Part shown: in pieces, positions 42,493-52,544 of the stretch | How positions within the stretch are numbered: position 1 is the stretch's first letter | Layout: each line of letters opens with the position of its first letter | Source: Nostoc sp. TCL26-01 | GTDB lineage: Bacteria > Cyanobacteriota > Cyanobacteriia > Cyanobacteriales > Nostocaceae | Direction: 5' to 3' | Length of the DNA stretch: 64,000 bases | NCBI RefSeq assembly: GCF_013393945.1 | Contig: NZ_CP040297.1 | Location: 2,992,804-3,056,803, forward strand | The notes under the pieces: model-generated | Told to the model about the DNA's origin: nothing | The model's database searches: none | The model's input: the letters and a program-made list of their open reading frames with translations, nothing else | Position numbers and translations under genes: made by a program

Positions 42493-45400
42493 TTACCCTC
42501 CTGGACAGACAGCTGATCGATTTAACCGATTCTGCATCACTGCGTTAGAGGAGTTGGCAGTGAGAAGCACCTCTCCAGTGGGAGTTACTTGGATTCCGGT
42601 AGCTTCGATGATGGAGGTGTAGGGAGAGGAGGACGCAAAGAGGGTGTCTGTGTGTTCTCTTTTATCTACCTGCTGATCCACAACCAGCCTGCGCCGATCG
42701 CTCCACTCTGCATCATCGTCTAATTGCTGTTCTGGTGTGGGTGGCAATCCCCCGCGACCTGTGATCACGAAGGAGTTACCCTGGTTGGCAGGACATCCTT
42801 GAGCAATTAATCCTGACGGGTCTGCAAAGTCAGTGGGCAATTCCAGTAATCCAGCAGTGGGGTCAATGCCTGCGGTAATCACATTGATCGTGCCACTCAA
42901 CGCAGACGTTGCACCTGTCGCTGTGATGTCGCTCAATGAGGTGGAAACCAGACTGGGACGAATGCCATAGAGGGCAACAGCATTGATGCGAACGTTACCG
43001 CCGCGAAAGTCCTCAGAGTTGGCGCTGATGTTGCTATCTTCGTTTAACACTGCAATGAGAAATCGGGCATCAATCCCAATGTTGCCACCGGGAATATTGG
43101 CTCCAGTGGCATTGGTGGTGATGTTACTGCCGTTGCGTAAGAAGATGAAGGGCGATCGCAAATTAATATTCCCGCCACCGCCCGTCGTGTCAGCGCGAAT
43201 GCGGCCTTGATTATTGAGAAAGATGCGATCGGCATCGACAAACAGGTTCCCTGCGCTCCCCGTTCCGCCACTGCTGACCGTGACTTCTGCTTGATCTTGA
43301 ATATTCAGCGTGCCTGTTCGCAGATTTAAGTTACCGCCTGCTCCACTGCTTCCGCTTCCAGCAGCAATCACCGAACCATTCCCGGTCAACGTAATGGATT
43401 CTGGGGCAGTAATGGTCAAATCTCCTCCCTTCCCCCTGTTGGAAGTGGAGGCAGAAATCTGTGCGCCATCCTGGAGGTTTACCCGCACACTTTGTCCGTT
43501 ACCGCGTGGCTGAACGGTCAAATTGCCTGCATTTCCAATGCTGTTGGTGCCAGCAAATAAACCACTGGTTGCGCCACTGAGTTGCAAGTCAGGCGTATTC
43601 ACCGTGATGTCGCCTGCGCGACCGTTACTTGAGGTAGTGGTAAGCAGTTGCCCACCACTACTCACGCCCACCGTTTCGGCGCTGACGGTAATATTGCCTG
43701 CGTCTCCATCACCAGAGGTAGAAGCTGAGAGTTGAGCGTTATTGAGAAGGGAGAGCGATCGCCCTGTAATGTCAATATTGCCTCCCTTGCCCACTCCCCC
43801 TGATGAAAGGGTACTAATGGCATCTCCGCCATCAAACGAAACAGTACCACTTGCCTGAATCTGGATATTGCCAGCATCGCCTTGCGATCGAACATCCGTG
43901 ATGATTTGTGCTTGCTCGGAAACCGAGAGTGATCCTGTAGTGATGGTGACATCTCCTCCATCTCCCACCGATCCTTGTGTTGCTGTGGTAAACACCCCAC
44001 TTCGGATTACGGAGTTGATAGCGGTTCTGCCACGAATCTGTACGGAGTCTTGCGTCTGAATGGTGACACTACCAGCATTTCCCCGTCCATCTGTGGCAGT
44101 ATTCACAGCGCCACCATTGGTTAAAAACAGCGAGCCAGTGGTAATCACCAAATTTCCACCTCGACCAATCCCCTTTGGTTCCACTCGTGAGAAAATAGCA
44201 CTTCCAATTGCACCATCTAAAGATTCACCATCTATAGAAACTTGATCGCGGGCATGAATGATGATGTCGCTCGCATTTCCCTGTCCACTCGTGCTGGTAA
44301 TCAGTTGCCCCGCCCGTGTGAGAGCAAGTGACCCGGTGGTGATGTTGATACCCCCAGTATTGCCAACGCCAGTCTGTCCTACGGTATTGAATACAGTACT
44401 GCCATCAAATAAAACTGTATCCTGGGCATTAACACTCACACTACCCGCATTTCCCTGTCCATTCGTGTTGGCAAGCAGTTGAGACCCCTGTGTGAGAGCA
44501 AGCGACCCGGTGGTGATGTTGATCCCGCCTGTATTCCCAAAGCCAGTCTGTGCCACGCTATTGAATACAGCACTGCCATCAAATAAAACTGTATTCTGGG
44601 CATTAATACTCACACTGCCCGCATTTCCCTGTCCATTAGTGCTGGCAAGCAGTTGAGACCCCCGTGTGAGAGCAAGCGACCCGGTGGTGATGTTGATACC
44701 CCCAGTATTGCCAACGCCAGTCTGTGCCACGCTATTGAATACAGCACTGCCATCAAATGAGACTGTATCCTGGGCATTAATACTCACACTGCCTGCATTT
44801 CCCTGTCCATCCATGCCGGCATTCAGGGCAGCCCCCCCTGTGAGAGCAAGCGACCCGGTGGTGATGTTGATACCCCCAGTATTGCCAACGCCAGTCTGTG
44901 CCACGTTATTGAATACAGTACTGCCATCCAAAGAGACTGTATCCTGGGCATTGATACTCACACTGCCAGCATTTCCCTGTCCATTCATGCCGGCATTCAG
45001 TCGAGACCCCCGTGTGAGAGCAAGCGACCCAGTGGTGATGTTGATACCACCAGTATTGCCAACGCCAGTCTGTGCCACGCTATTGAATACACCACTGTCA
45101 TCAAATACAACTGTATCCTGAGCATTAATACTCACACTGCCCGCATTTCCCTGTCCATCTGTACTGGCATCCAGTCGAGACCCTTGTGTGAGAGCAAGCG
45201 ACCCGGTGGTGATGTTGATCCCGCCTGTATTCCCAACGCCAGTCTGTCCCACGTTATTGAATACAGTACTGCCATCCAAAGAGACTGTATCCTGGGCATT
45301 AATACTCACACTACCCGCATTTCCCTGTCCATTCGTACCGACAAGCAGTCGAGACCCCCGTGTGAGAGCAAGCGACCCAGTGGTGATATTGATACCACCA

Positions 45401-48400
45401 GTATTGCCAACGCCAGTCTGTCCCACGTTATTGAATACAGCAGCACTGCCATCCAAAGAGACTGTATCCTGGGCATTAATATTCACACTGCCCGCATTTC
45501 CCTGTCCATCTGTACTGGCAACCAATTGAGACCCCTGTGTGAGAGCAAGCGACCCGGTGGTGATGTTGATACCACCAGTATTGCCAACGCCAGTCTGTGC
45601 CACGTTATTGAATACACCACTGCCATCAAATGAAACTGTATCCTGGGCATTAATACTCACACTGCCCGCATTTCCCTGTCCATCCGTGTTGGCAACCAAT
45701 TGAGACCCTTGTGTGAGAGCAAGCGACCCGGTGGTGATGTTGATCCCGCCTGTATTCCCAACGCCAGTCTGTCCGACGTTATTGAATACAATGCCATCCA
45801 AAGAGACTGTATCCTGGGCATTAATACTCACACTGCCCGCATTTCCCTGTCCATCCGTGTTGGCAAGCAGTCGAGACCCTTGTGTGAGAGCAAGCGACCC
45901 GGTGGTGATGTTGATACCCCCAGTATTGCCAACGCCAGTCTGTGCCACGTTATTGAATACAGCACTACCATCCAAAGAGACTGTATCCTGGGCATTAATA
46001 CTCACACTGCCCGCATTTCCCTGTCCATCCGTGTTGGTAAGCAGTTGAGACCCCTGTGTGAGAGCAAGCGACCCGGTAGTGATGTTGATACCACCAGTAT
46101 TGCCAACGCCAGTCTGTCCCACGCTATTGAATACAGCAGCACTGTCATCAAATGAAACTGTATCCTGAGCATTAATACTCACATTGCCCGCATTTCCCTG
46201 TCCATCCGTGTTGGCAACCAATTGAGACCCTTGTGTGAGAGCAAGAGACCCGGTGGTGATGTTGATACCACCAGTATTGCCAACGCCAGTCTGTGCCACG
46301 TTATTGAATACAGCACTACCATCCAAAGAGACTGTATCCTGGGCATTGATACTCACACTGCCAGCATTTCCCTGTCCATTCGTGTTGGCAAGCAGTTGAG
46401 ACCCTTGTGTGAGAGCAAGCGACCCGGTGGTGATGTTGATACCCCCAGTATTGCCAACGCCAGTCTGTCCCACGTTATTGAATACAATGCCATCCAAAGA
46501 GACTGTATCCTGAGCATTAATACTCACACTGCCCGCATTTCCCTGTCCATCTGTACTGGCATCCAGTCGAGACCCTTGTGTGAGAGCAAGCGACCCAGTG
46601 GTGATGTTGATACCCCCAGTATTGCCAACGCCAGTCTGTCCCACGTTATTGAATACAGTACTGCCATCCAAAGAGACTGTATCCTTGGCATTAATACTCA
46701 CACTGCCTGCATTTCCCTGTCCATTCGTGTTGGCAAGCAGTCGAGACCCTTGTGTGAGAGCAAGCGACCCGGTGGTGATGTTGATACCCCCAGTATTGCC
46801 AACGCCAGTCTGTCCCACGTTATTGAATACAGTACTGCCATCCAAAGAGACTGTATCCTGGGCATTAATACTCACACTACCCGCATTTCCCTGTCCATTC
46901 GTGTTGGCAAGCAGTTGAGACCCCTGTGTGAGAGCAAGCGACCCGGTGGTGATGTTGATACCACCAGTATTGCCAACGCCAGTCTGTCCCACGTTATTGA
47001 ATACAGTACTGCCATCCAAAGAGACTGTATCCTGGGCATTAATACTCACACTGCCTGCATTTCCCTGTCCATTAGTGCTGGCAAGCAGTTGAGACCCCTG
47101 TGTGAGAGCAAGCGACGCGGTGGTGATGTTGATACCCCCAGTATTCCCTACGCCAGTCTGTCCGACGTTATTGAATACAATGCCATCCAAAGAGACTGTA
47201 TCCTGGGCATTGATACTCACACTGCCAGCATTTCCCTGTCCATTCGTACCGGCAAGCAGTCGAGACTCCTCTGTGAGAGCAAGCGACCCGGTGGTAATGT
47301 TGATACCTCCAGTATTGCCAACGCCAGTCTGTCCCACAGCATTGAATACAGTACTGCCATCCAAAGAGACTGTATCCTGGGCATTAATACTCACACTGCC
47401 CGCATTTCCCTGTCCATCTGTACTGGCATCCAGTTGAGACCCTTGTGTGAGAGCAAGTGACCCGGTGGTAATGTTGATCCCGCCAGTATTGCCAACGCCA
47501 GTCTGTCCCACGCTATTGAATACAGTACTGCCATCCAAAGAGACTGTATCCTGGGCATTAATACTCACACTACCCGCATTGCCCTGTCCATCCATGTTGG
47601 CAACCAATTGAGACTCCTGTGTGAGAGCAAGCGACCTGGTTGTGATGTTGATCCCGCCAGTATTGCCAACGCCAGTCTGTCTCACAGCATTGAATACAGC
47701 AGCACTGCCATCCAAAGAGACTGTATCCTGGGCATTAATACTCACATTGCCCGCATTTCCCTGTCCATCCATGTTGGCAACCAATTGAGACCCCTGTGTG
47801 AGAGCAAGCGACCCGGTGGTGATGTTGATACCCCCAGTATTGCCAACGCCAGTCTGTCCCACAGCATTGAATACAGCACTGCCATCCAAAGAGATCGTAT
47901 CCTGGGCATTAATACTCACACTGCCCGCATTTCCCTGTCCATCCGTGTTGGCAAGCAGTACTGCTCCCCCTGTGAGAGCAAGCGACCCAGTAGTGATGTT
48001 GATACCCCCAGTATTGCCAACGCCAGTCTGTCCCACGTTATTGAATACAGCACTGGCATCCAAAGAGATCGTATCCTGGGCATTAATACTCACACTGCCC
48101 GCATTTCCCTGTCCATCCATGCCGGCATTCAGTACTGCTCCCCCTGTGAGAGCAAGCGACCCGGTGGAGATGTTGATCCCGCCAATGTTACCTATCCCTC
48201 CAGGACGCACTACGTTGGCGATGAAACTGCCATCAGTGATGTCTATTCTATCTGTTGCGTCAAGTTGAATGTCCCCTGATTGCGCACCAGCAAAGCCTAA
48301 GCCATTGTCAATCCCAGATCGAAGTCTACTGCCCTCGCTCAGAGCCACGTTCTGAGCCGTAACCGCAATCCCCCCGCCACCTCCACCACGAACGTTAATT

Positions 48401-49185
48401 TGAGCGCCGTTACTGAAGGTAATATCTGACCGCGCTGTAGTACTGGGAAAACTCAACCGCCAATCACCTGCCGTTTCACTCTCACTCAGCCCTACAATTC
48501 CCTGTGCAGCAACGGCACCAAACTCCACTCGGCTACTGGGACTTGTGATTTGTCCGCCTTCTAAACGGACATCGCCACCCACTAACAACAAGCTCTGTCC
48601 TGCTGGCACTTGTAATCCTATTCCGTTGTTTGCAGTTGATTGGTTAATAATCGACTGTGCTGCCAGTTGATTGAAAAACAATACATTGGGATTAATCGTC
48701 AGCAACTGACTCGGTAACGGTTGTGTCGCATCACTGCTGAACTTCTCGCCATTAGGAAAACCGATCGCATTCGCCGTCGTCCCCACAAACGAACCGCCAA
48801 CATTCAGTGAAGCATTCGGGCCAAATATAATCCCATTCGGGTTGAGCAAAAACAGATTTGCCGTCCCGTTTGCTCGAATCAAGCCATCAATATTAGAAAT
48901 TGACCCACCCGTGACGCGACTGAAGATATTTTGCACATCAGCCGCATTGTTGAAAAAGGCAGAACCACCAGTTGGCACTGAAAACTGGCTGAAGCTGTGG
49001 AACAAATTGCCGCCTCGTCTGGCTCCGCCATCAATTTGCACATCGGGATTGCCTGAAACTTGCGATCGCTCCCCCGCAGGCAGCGTTGCATCGGGAATCA
49101 CCTGAGCTGCGATCGGCTGGACACAGAGCAATACACCCAAGCTACCAACCATTAAAACCCATGCTTTAAAATGCGATCGATTCAT
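42493..49185 (-). CDS. Two-partner-secretion exoprotein, filamentous-haemagglutinin type, with about 22 tandem 58-aa repeats
   Basis: A 2230-aa protein. Signal peptide (WVLMVGSLGVLLCVQPIAAQ); TPS/haemagglutination activity domain (about 30-180; GGSAFFNNAADVQNIFSRVT, NLFLLNPNGIIFGPNA); then from about 330 to 1620 some 22 near-identical units TGVGNTGGINITTGSLALTQ...AQDTVSLDGS..VFNNVGQ forming a beta-helix; a more diverged beta-helix; and a C-terminal end CPGG. Such proteins are secreted by an Omp85-type TpsB partner, which is not in this window. Expected on the cell surface, in adhesion or contact interactions. All repeat length changes keep the frame. Transcribed towards the peroxidase gene (convergent). 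Confidence 0.93.
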   Translation of the reverse strand: MNRSHFKAWVLMVGSLGVLLCVQPIAAQVIPDATLPAGERSQVSGNPDVQIDGGARRGGNLFHSFSQFSVPTGGSAFFNNAADVQNIFSRVTGGSISNIDGLIRANGTANLFLLNPNGIIFGPNASLNVGGSFVGTTANAIGFPNGEKFSSDATQPLPSQLLTINPNVLFFNQLAAQSIINQSTANNGIGLQVPAGQSLLLVGGDVRLEGGQITSPSSRVEFGAVAAQGIVGLSESETAGDWRLSFPSTTARSDITFSNGAQINVRGGGGGGIAVTAQNVALSEGSRLRSGIDNGLGFAGAQSGDIQLDATDRIDITDGSFIANVVRPGGIGNIGGINISTGSLALTGGAVLNAGMDGQGNAGSVSINAQDTISLDASAVFNNVGQTGVGNTGGINITTGSLALTGGAVLLANTDGQGNAGSVSINAQDTISLDGSAVFNAVGQTGVGNTGGINITTGSLALTQGSQLVANMDGQGNAGNVSINAQDTVSLDGSAAVFNAVRQTGVGNTGGINITTRSLALTQESQLVANMDGQGNAGSVSINAQDTVSLDGSTVFNSVGQTGVGNTGGINITTGSLALTQGSQLDASTDGQGNAGSVSINAQDTVSLDGSTVFNAVGQTGVGNTGGINITTGSLALTEESRLLAGTNGQGNAGSVSINAQDTVSLDGIVFNNVGQTGVGNTGGINITTASLALTQGSQLLASTNGQGNAGSVSINAQDTVSLDGSTVFNNVGQTGVGNTGGINITTGSLALTQGSQLLANTNGQGNAGSVSINAQDTVSLDGSTVFNNVGQTGVGNTGGINITTGSLALTQGSRLLANTNGQGNAGSVSINAKDTVSLDGSTVFNNVGQTGVGNTGGINITTGSLALTQGSRLDASTDGQGNAGSVSINAQDTVSLDGIVFNNVGQTGVGNTGGINITTGSLALTQGSQLLANTNGQGNAGSVSINAQDTVSLDGSAVFNNVAQTGVGNTGGINITTGSLALTQGSQLVANTDGQGNAGNVSINAQDTVSFDDSAAVFNSVGQTGVGNTGGINITTGSLALTQGSQLLTNTDGQGNAGSVSINAQDTVSLDGSAVFNNVAQTGVGNTGGINITTGSLALTQGSRLLANTDGQGNAGSVSINAQDTVSLDGIVFNNVGQTGVGNTGGINITTGSLALTQGSQLVANTDGQGNAGSVSINAQDTVSFDGSGVFNNVAQTGVGNTGGINITTGSLALTQGSQLVASTDGQGNAGSVNINAQDTVSLDGSAAVFNNVGQTGVGNTGGINITTGSLALTRGSRLLVGTNGQGNAGSVSINAQDTVSLDGSTVFNNVGQTGVGNTGGINITTGSLALTQGSRLDASTDGQGNAGSVSINAQDTVVFDDSGVFNSVAQTGVGNTGGINITTGSLALTRGSRLNAGMNGQGNAGSVSINAQDTVSLDGSTVFNNVAQTGVGNTGGINITTGSLALTGGAALNAGMDGQGNAGSVSINAQDTVSFDGSAVFNSVAQTGVGNTGGINITTGSLALTRGSQLLASTNGQGNAGSVSINAQNTVLFDGSAVFNSVAQTGFGNTGGINITTGSLALTQGSQLLANTNGQGNAGSVSVNAQDTVLFDGSTVFNTVGQTGVGNTGGINITTGSLALTRAGQLITSTSGQGNASDIIIHARDQVSIDGESLDGAIGSAIFSRVEPKGIGRGGNLVITTGSLFLTNGGAVNTATDGRGNAGSVTIQTQDSVQIRGRTAINSVIRSGVFTTATQGSVGDGGDVTITTGSLSVSEQAQIITDVRSQGDAGNIQIQASGTVSFDGGDAISTLSSGGVGKGGNIDITGRSLSLLNNAQLSASTSGDGDAGNITVSAETVGVSSGGQLLTTTSSNGRAGDITVNTPDLQLSGATSGLFAGTNSIGNAGNLTVQPRGNGQSVRVNLQDGAQISASTSNRGKGGDLTITAPESITLTGNGSVIAAGSGSSGAGGNLNLRTGTLNIQDQAEVTVSSGGTGSAGNLFVDADRIFLNNQGRIRADTTGGGGNINLRSPFIFLRNGSNITTNATGANIPGGNIGIDARFLIAVLNEDSNISANSEDFRGGNVRINAVALYGIRPSLVSTSLSDITATGATSALSGTINVITAGIDPTAGLLELPTDFADPSGLIAQGCPANQGNSFVITGRGGLPPTPEQQLDDDAEWSDRRRLVVDQQVDKREHTDTLFASSSPYTSIIEATGIQVTPTGEVLLTANSSNAVMQNRLNRSAVCPGG
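44330..48210 (-). repeat. Tandem ~174-bp coding repeats in the exoprotein gene
   Basis: About 22 units of roughly 174 bp, near-identical at DNA level, encoding a 58-residue beta-helix coil set. Unit-to-unit differences are mainly in the Q/S/R-L-V/L/D segment and in VFN(N/S/A)V. Some units lack or add one or two codons (for example SAAVF versus IVF). Open antisense frames on the + strand are a by-product. Confidence 0.9.
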
Positions 49186-49346
49186 TTTGCTACTCTCATG
49201 CCATTGTTACGATTAGTAGGGGAGTGAATCTCTTGGTGCAGTGCAAAGCCGTTCCCCTGGGGGTAATTGCTTAAGCCAAAACACAAGAAACGAATGCATT
49301 AGACCAGGCAATATCAGCAGATTAGCATGATTGCGTTAACTTATAA

Positions 49347-49420
49347 GCTGTACTTTAGTTCATACTCTAATACCAACTTTAGTTGGAGCCAGGTTGCTAT
49401 TTTGAGATGGATCATTCGTG
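49347..49420 (+). promoter_or_regulatory. Conserved ~70-bp element, copy 2
   Basis: ctgtactttagttcatactc, then ccaactttagttggag and tgagatggat. It lies 160-235 bp upstream of the exoprotein start, in the opposite orientation. Matches copy 1 almost throughout. The frame reads LYFSSYSNTNFSWSQVAILR. Confidence 0.6.
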
Positions 49421-49504
49421 ACAGGTTAAGAAAAAGTACACTTTGTCAATCAGCTAAAATGCTCCCCTGCCTGCCTAAATGTATCAACCTTAAAGTGAAA
49501 CGGT

Positions 49505-49666
49505 ATGAGTAAAGAGCGATCGCTTCGTTTGAGTGGACAAATGACTTATCAGCAATTGCTTTCTCAAATCGACAAACAGTTACCAACGTCGAACTTACCG
49601 TATGCAATTCGCTTGGAAGGAAAACCACATTGCCGCAAGTTGGCACTCAAAACTTTAAAGGAATAA
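49505..49666 (+). CDS. Possible 53-aa small protein
   Basis: MSKERSLRLSGQMTYQQLLS... ending KLALKTLKE. The start lies 85 bp downstream of copy 2 of the conserved element and the stop is 22 bp before the convergent LDH gene end. Basic and soluble. No family recognised; coding potential is uncertain. Confidence 0.3.
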   Translation: MSKERSLRLSGQMTYQQLLSQIDKQLPTSNLPYAIRLEGKPHCRKLALKTLKE

Positions 49667-49687
49667 GAGCATGACATTGAATTGATT

Positions 49688-50638
49688 TTAATTATGCAAA
49701 GAATTATAAGCTTCATTGAGTTTGTTGGCTGATTCTTCCAATAAGCTTTGTTCATGAGCATTTCTTGATAACAGCAGTTGGCGCTCAATACCTGTTGAGC
49801 CAATGATACATGGAAGTCCAAGCACAACTTCACTGCCAACTCCATAGTTAGAATCTGCTCTAGCCGATACTGGAAATATCTGCTTTTCATCTCGCAGGAT
49901 AGTATCAACTAACTGACAAACTACTGTTGATATACCATAGCTTGTATTTCCTTTGCGTTCAAAAATGTTATAGCCTCGTTTACGAGTTAACTGTGCGTAT
50001 TCTTGCTGAATTTGTTCTAGCGTTGCTCCTTGTGGTATGGGAAATTCAGTTAAGAGAATTCCCCCAATAAATGCACTAGACCAAACGACAAATTCACTGT
50101 CTCCATGCTCTCCAATCACATAAGCATGAACGTCAAGTTTTGCAACATTCAGTCGCTTTCCCAGTTGATATCTCAGTCTAGCAGTATCAAGAACCGTTCC
50201 CGAACCGAAAATTAGGTTTTCTGCTCTAGTGGAAGTAGCGATCGCAATCCGCGTGAGTACATCCACTGGATTGCTAACGATAATTATGATTGAATTCGGT
50301 GCAACTCGATCCAATTCTTTGATTGTCGAACGTATAATCTCTGCATTGTCGCTCAATGTATCTAATCTGGTCTGTCCTTGTTTTGCCTGCACCCCAACAG
50401 TCACAATAATGATATCTGAATCAGCTAAATCTTCATACTGATTTGATGGTATAATCTCCATCTCTTTAAGTAGAGGAATGCTGTCTTCGATATCCCATAC
50501 TTGCCCCTCAGCTTTTGATAAGGTTCGGTCAAAAAGGACAACCCTGACACATTTAGCGAGTAAAACTAAAGCATTTGCAACGTCTGCACCTACATTACCT
50601 GCACCAATAATACCGACTTTAGATGTTTTACTAATCAT
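49688..50638 (-). CDS. L-lactate/malate dehydrogenase family protein
   Basis: A 316-aa NAD-dependent 2-hydroxyacid dehydrogenase. Rossmann GIIGAGNVGADVANAL, substrate loop VGVQAKQGQTRLD, NPVDVLT, catalytic His in VIGEHGDSEFVVWSSA. The position equivalent to LDH Gln102/MDH Arg102 appears to be Ala (QAKQGQTR aligned with NQKPGETR), so lactate is not certain as substrate. It overlaps the upstream flavoprotein gene by 4 bp (ATGA), so the two are translationally coupled. Confidence 0.85.
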   Translation of the reverse strand: MISKTSKVGIIGAGNVGADVANALVLLAKCVRVVLFDRTLSKAEGQVWDIEDSIPLLKEMEIIPSNQYEDLADSDIIIVTVGVQAKQGQTRLDTLSDNAEIIRSTIKELDRVAPNSIIIIVSNPVDVLTRIAIATSTRAENLIFGSGTVLDTARLRYQLGKRLNVAKLDVHAYVIGEHGDSEFVVWSSAFIGGILLTEFPIPQGATLEQIQQEYAQLTRKRGYNIFERKGNTSYGISTVVCQLVDTILRDEKQIFPVSARADSNYGVGSEVVLGLPCIIGSTGIERQLLLSRNAHEQSLLEESANKLNEAYNSLHN

Positions 50639-52029
50639 AACTTGGAAAACAATATATTTAACCCTTCGGTCATCGTGGGATGAGTCAAAATACCATCGCG
50701 CAGAACGGTGTACGGCATCTGAGCTTGCATCACCATCTGCACCGTTGAAATTACTTCACCTGCTTCATGACATAACAAGGTACATCCTAAAATACGACCT
50801 GTATCTGTATCCACGATCGCCTTGAGAAGTCCATCAGTTTGACCGAGTGTTTTCGCTCTCGGAACGGCTGACGCATCCACCTTTGCCACGCGGATAGTAT
50901 ATCCTTGTTGCTGTGCTTCAGTTTCAGTCAAACCTACATGAGCCAGTTCTGGATCGATGAATAGACAAGATGGAACCAATCGATCCCGTGTACTACGGTT
51001 GCCCCCATCAATTAAATTAGCTTTGATAATGCGATAATCATCGAGGGATATATGAGTGTATTGTGGGTTGCCGTTGATGTCGCCTAACGCCCAAATCCCT
51101 GGAATGTTCGTCTCTAAGCGATCGTTGACTGGGATAAATCCGCGTGTATCGGTTGCCACACCAGCAGCAGCTAAATTTAAGCTATCAGTATTGGGCGCAC
51201 GACCAACGGCGACGAGCAAATGCGACCCTTGGAGGGTGATTTGACGATCAGCTACTTGGATTTGCAGGATGGTTTTATTACCAGTGTGATCAACTCTCAA
51301 CACCTTCGCCTTCAAAAAGAATTCAATCCCATCTTGTTCTAACAGGGTTTGAATTGCGATCGCTATATCTGGATCTTGCTGTGACAGGATTTGCTCACTT
51401 TGCCCAATGACAGTAACGCCAGAGCCAAAGCGCCGAAACATCTGGGCAAACTCTAAACCAATATAGCCACTACCGAGAACGATCAGGTGTTCAGGCAGAT
51501 GTTCTAGCTCCATAATGGACTCACTTGTTAAAAACTCAACTTCAGTGAGTCCGGGTAGAGATGGAATTAACGGTCGTGTGCCTGTATTGACAAATAAGCG
51601 TTCGGCGGTAAGTACGCGAGTGTTCCCCTCAGATGTCGTCACTTCAATTGTTTTAGGAGCAACAAACCTAGCTGTACCAATGATCAAGTTATTATTCAGC
51701 GCCGTTTCTAAATTGTGCAAGTTCATTTCCCGCGCAGATTGCACAACTGTTCGTTTTCGTTTGATTACTTCTGATAAATCAACGATGGGTGTATTAGCTT
51801 TAACACCATAAACGGCACTGTTTCGCACTGTGTTTGCGACATTGGCACTCGCCACCATAGTTTTAGTAGGAATACAGGCAATATTAATGCACCCGCCACC
51901 AATCATGTTTAAGCTGCGTTCAACCAGAGCGGTTTTACGTCCGTCAGCGACTAGCGCCGGGGCAAGTGTTTTACCCGCTTTGCCGCCGCCGATAATAATG
52001 TCGTCATAGTGTTGAATGTCCACTTCCAT
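50635..52029 (-). CDS. FAD-dependent pyridine nucleotide-disulfide oxidoreductase (MerA/Lpd-like)
   Basis: A 464-aa class I flavoprotein disulfide reductase: FAD site IIGGGKAGKTLAPALVADG, redox pair GGGCINIACIPTK (CxxxxC), NAD(P) site VLGSGYIGLEFAQMFRRFG, second FAD motif WALGDINGNPQYTHISLDD and C-terminal dimer domain ending THPTMTEGL (His-Glu pair expected there: HPTMTE). No N-terminal metal-binding domain and no C-terminal Cys pair, so mercury reduction is unlikely. The substrate is unknown. Cotranscribed with the LDH-like gene. Confidence 0.88.
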   Translation of the reverse strand: MEVDIQHYDDIIIGGGKAGKTLAPALVADGRKTALVERSLNMIGGGCINIACIPTKTMVASANVANTVRNSAVYGVKANTPIVDLSEVIKRKRTVVQSAREMNLHNLETALNNNLIIGTARFVAPKTIEVTTSEGNTRVLTAERLFVNTGTRPLIPSLPGLTEVEFLTSESIMELEHLPEHLIVLGSGYIGLEFAQMFRRFGSGVTVIGQSEQILSQQDPDIAIAIQTLLEQDGIEFFLKAKVLRVDHTGNKTILQIQVADRQITLQGSHLLVAVGRAPNTDSLNLAAAGVATDTRGFIPVNDRLETNIPGIWALGDINGNPQYTHISLDDYRIIKANLIDGGNRSTRDRLVPSCLFIDPELAHVGLTETEAQQQGYTIRVAKVDASAVPRAKTLGQTDGLLKAIVDTDTGRILGCTLLCHEAGEVISTVQMVMQAQMPYTVLRDGILTHPTMTEGLNILFSKL

Positions 52030-52178
52030 ATCTTTTGAGTTTGATCGGGTGAATACGATTTCTAAAAAGTGTTATGAATTTCCGAAAAAACTGACTAAGA
52101 GGGTTTTAGCAATAACGTATTTGGCGAGCGTAACCCTAGCTGGGTTTTCAAAAAGTGCATAACACCCGCGCTTATGAT

Positions 52179-52544
52179 TCAACTTTTTCTACAAGCTTGC
52201 TTCATCAAGATACGGTTGTTTTTATACACCTCTAAAGTTCCAGACTGCGGATTATCTAACGTGCCATCCCACACCCAATATTGATAATTTCTATTCCGAA
52301 ACTTATACACTCGAACGCCTTCTGTCGCTTGACTAGTTCCTTTGCCCAAACGTAAATTACCGTTGGGACTGGTGGCGCGATAGAGCAGTTCACCGGAATT
52401 ATATTTCTGCCAAATATTGATGTTATAACCACCCCGGCATTTTGTACTCAGGATGAGGTCAGCAGTAGAATCAGCAGAAGCTCTTAAAGAAAAATTAGTT
52501 AAGATACTGATTGGCAGAGCAAGAAATAACGCGAATTTTTTCAT
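52179..52544 (-). CDS. Small secreted protein, unknown function
   Basis: A 121-aa protein from Met at 52544: signal peptide MKKFALFLALPISILTNFSL, then a beta-rich domain with STKCRGGYNINIWQKYNSGE and a second Cys near the end (KQACRKS), likely a disulfide. Similar proteins of unknown function occur in Nostoc. The longer ORF start at 52634 is a fused fragment of a short-chain dehydrogenase and is not used. Confidence 0.65.
   Translation of the reverse strand: MKKFALFLALPISILTNFSLRASADSTADLILSTKCRGGYNINIWQKYNSGELLYRATSPNGNLRLGKGTSQATEGVRVYKFRNRNYQYWVWDGTLDNPQSGTLEVYKNNRILMKQACRKS

Noticed and set aside
44330..48210. Regular direct repeats that could look like a CRISPR array
   Set aside because: The period is about 174 bp, it encodes a continuous beta-helix protein, and there are no short repeats with unique spacers.
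44258..48279. Long open frames on the + strand (up to 412 codons) with repeats such as ESKRPGGDVD
   Set aside because: They are antisense to the tandem repeats of the exoprotein gene. Any frame left open in one repeat stays open in all, so length is no evidence here.
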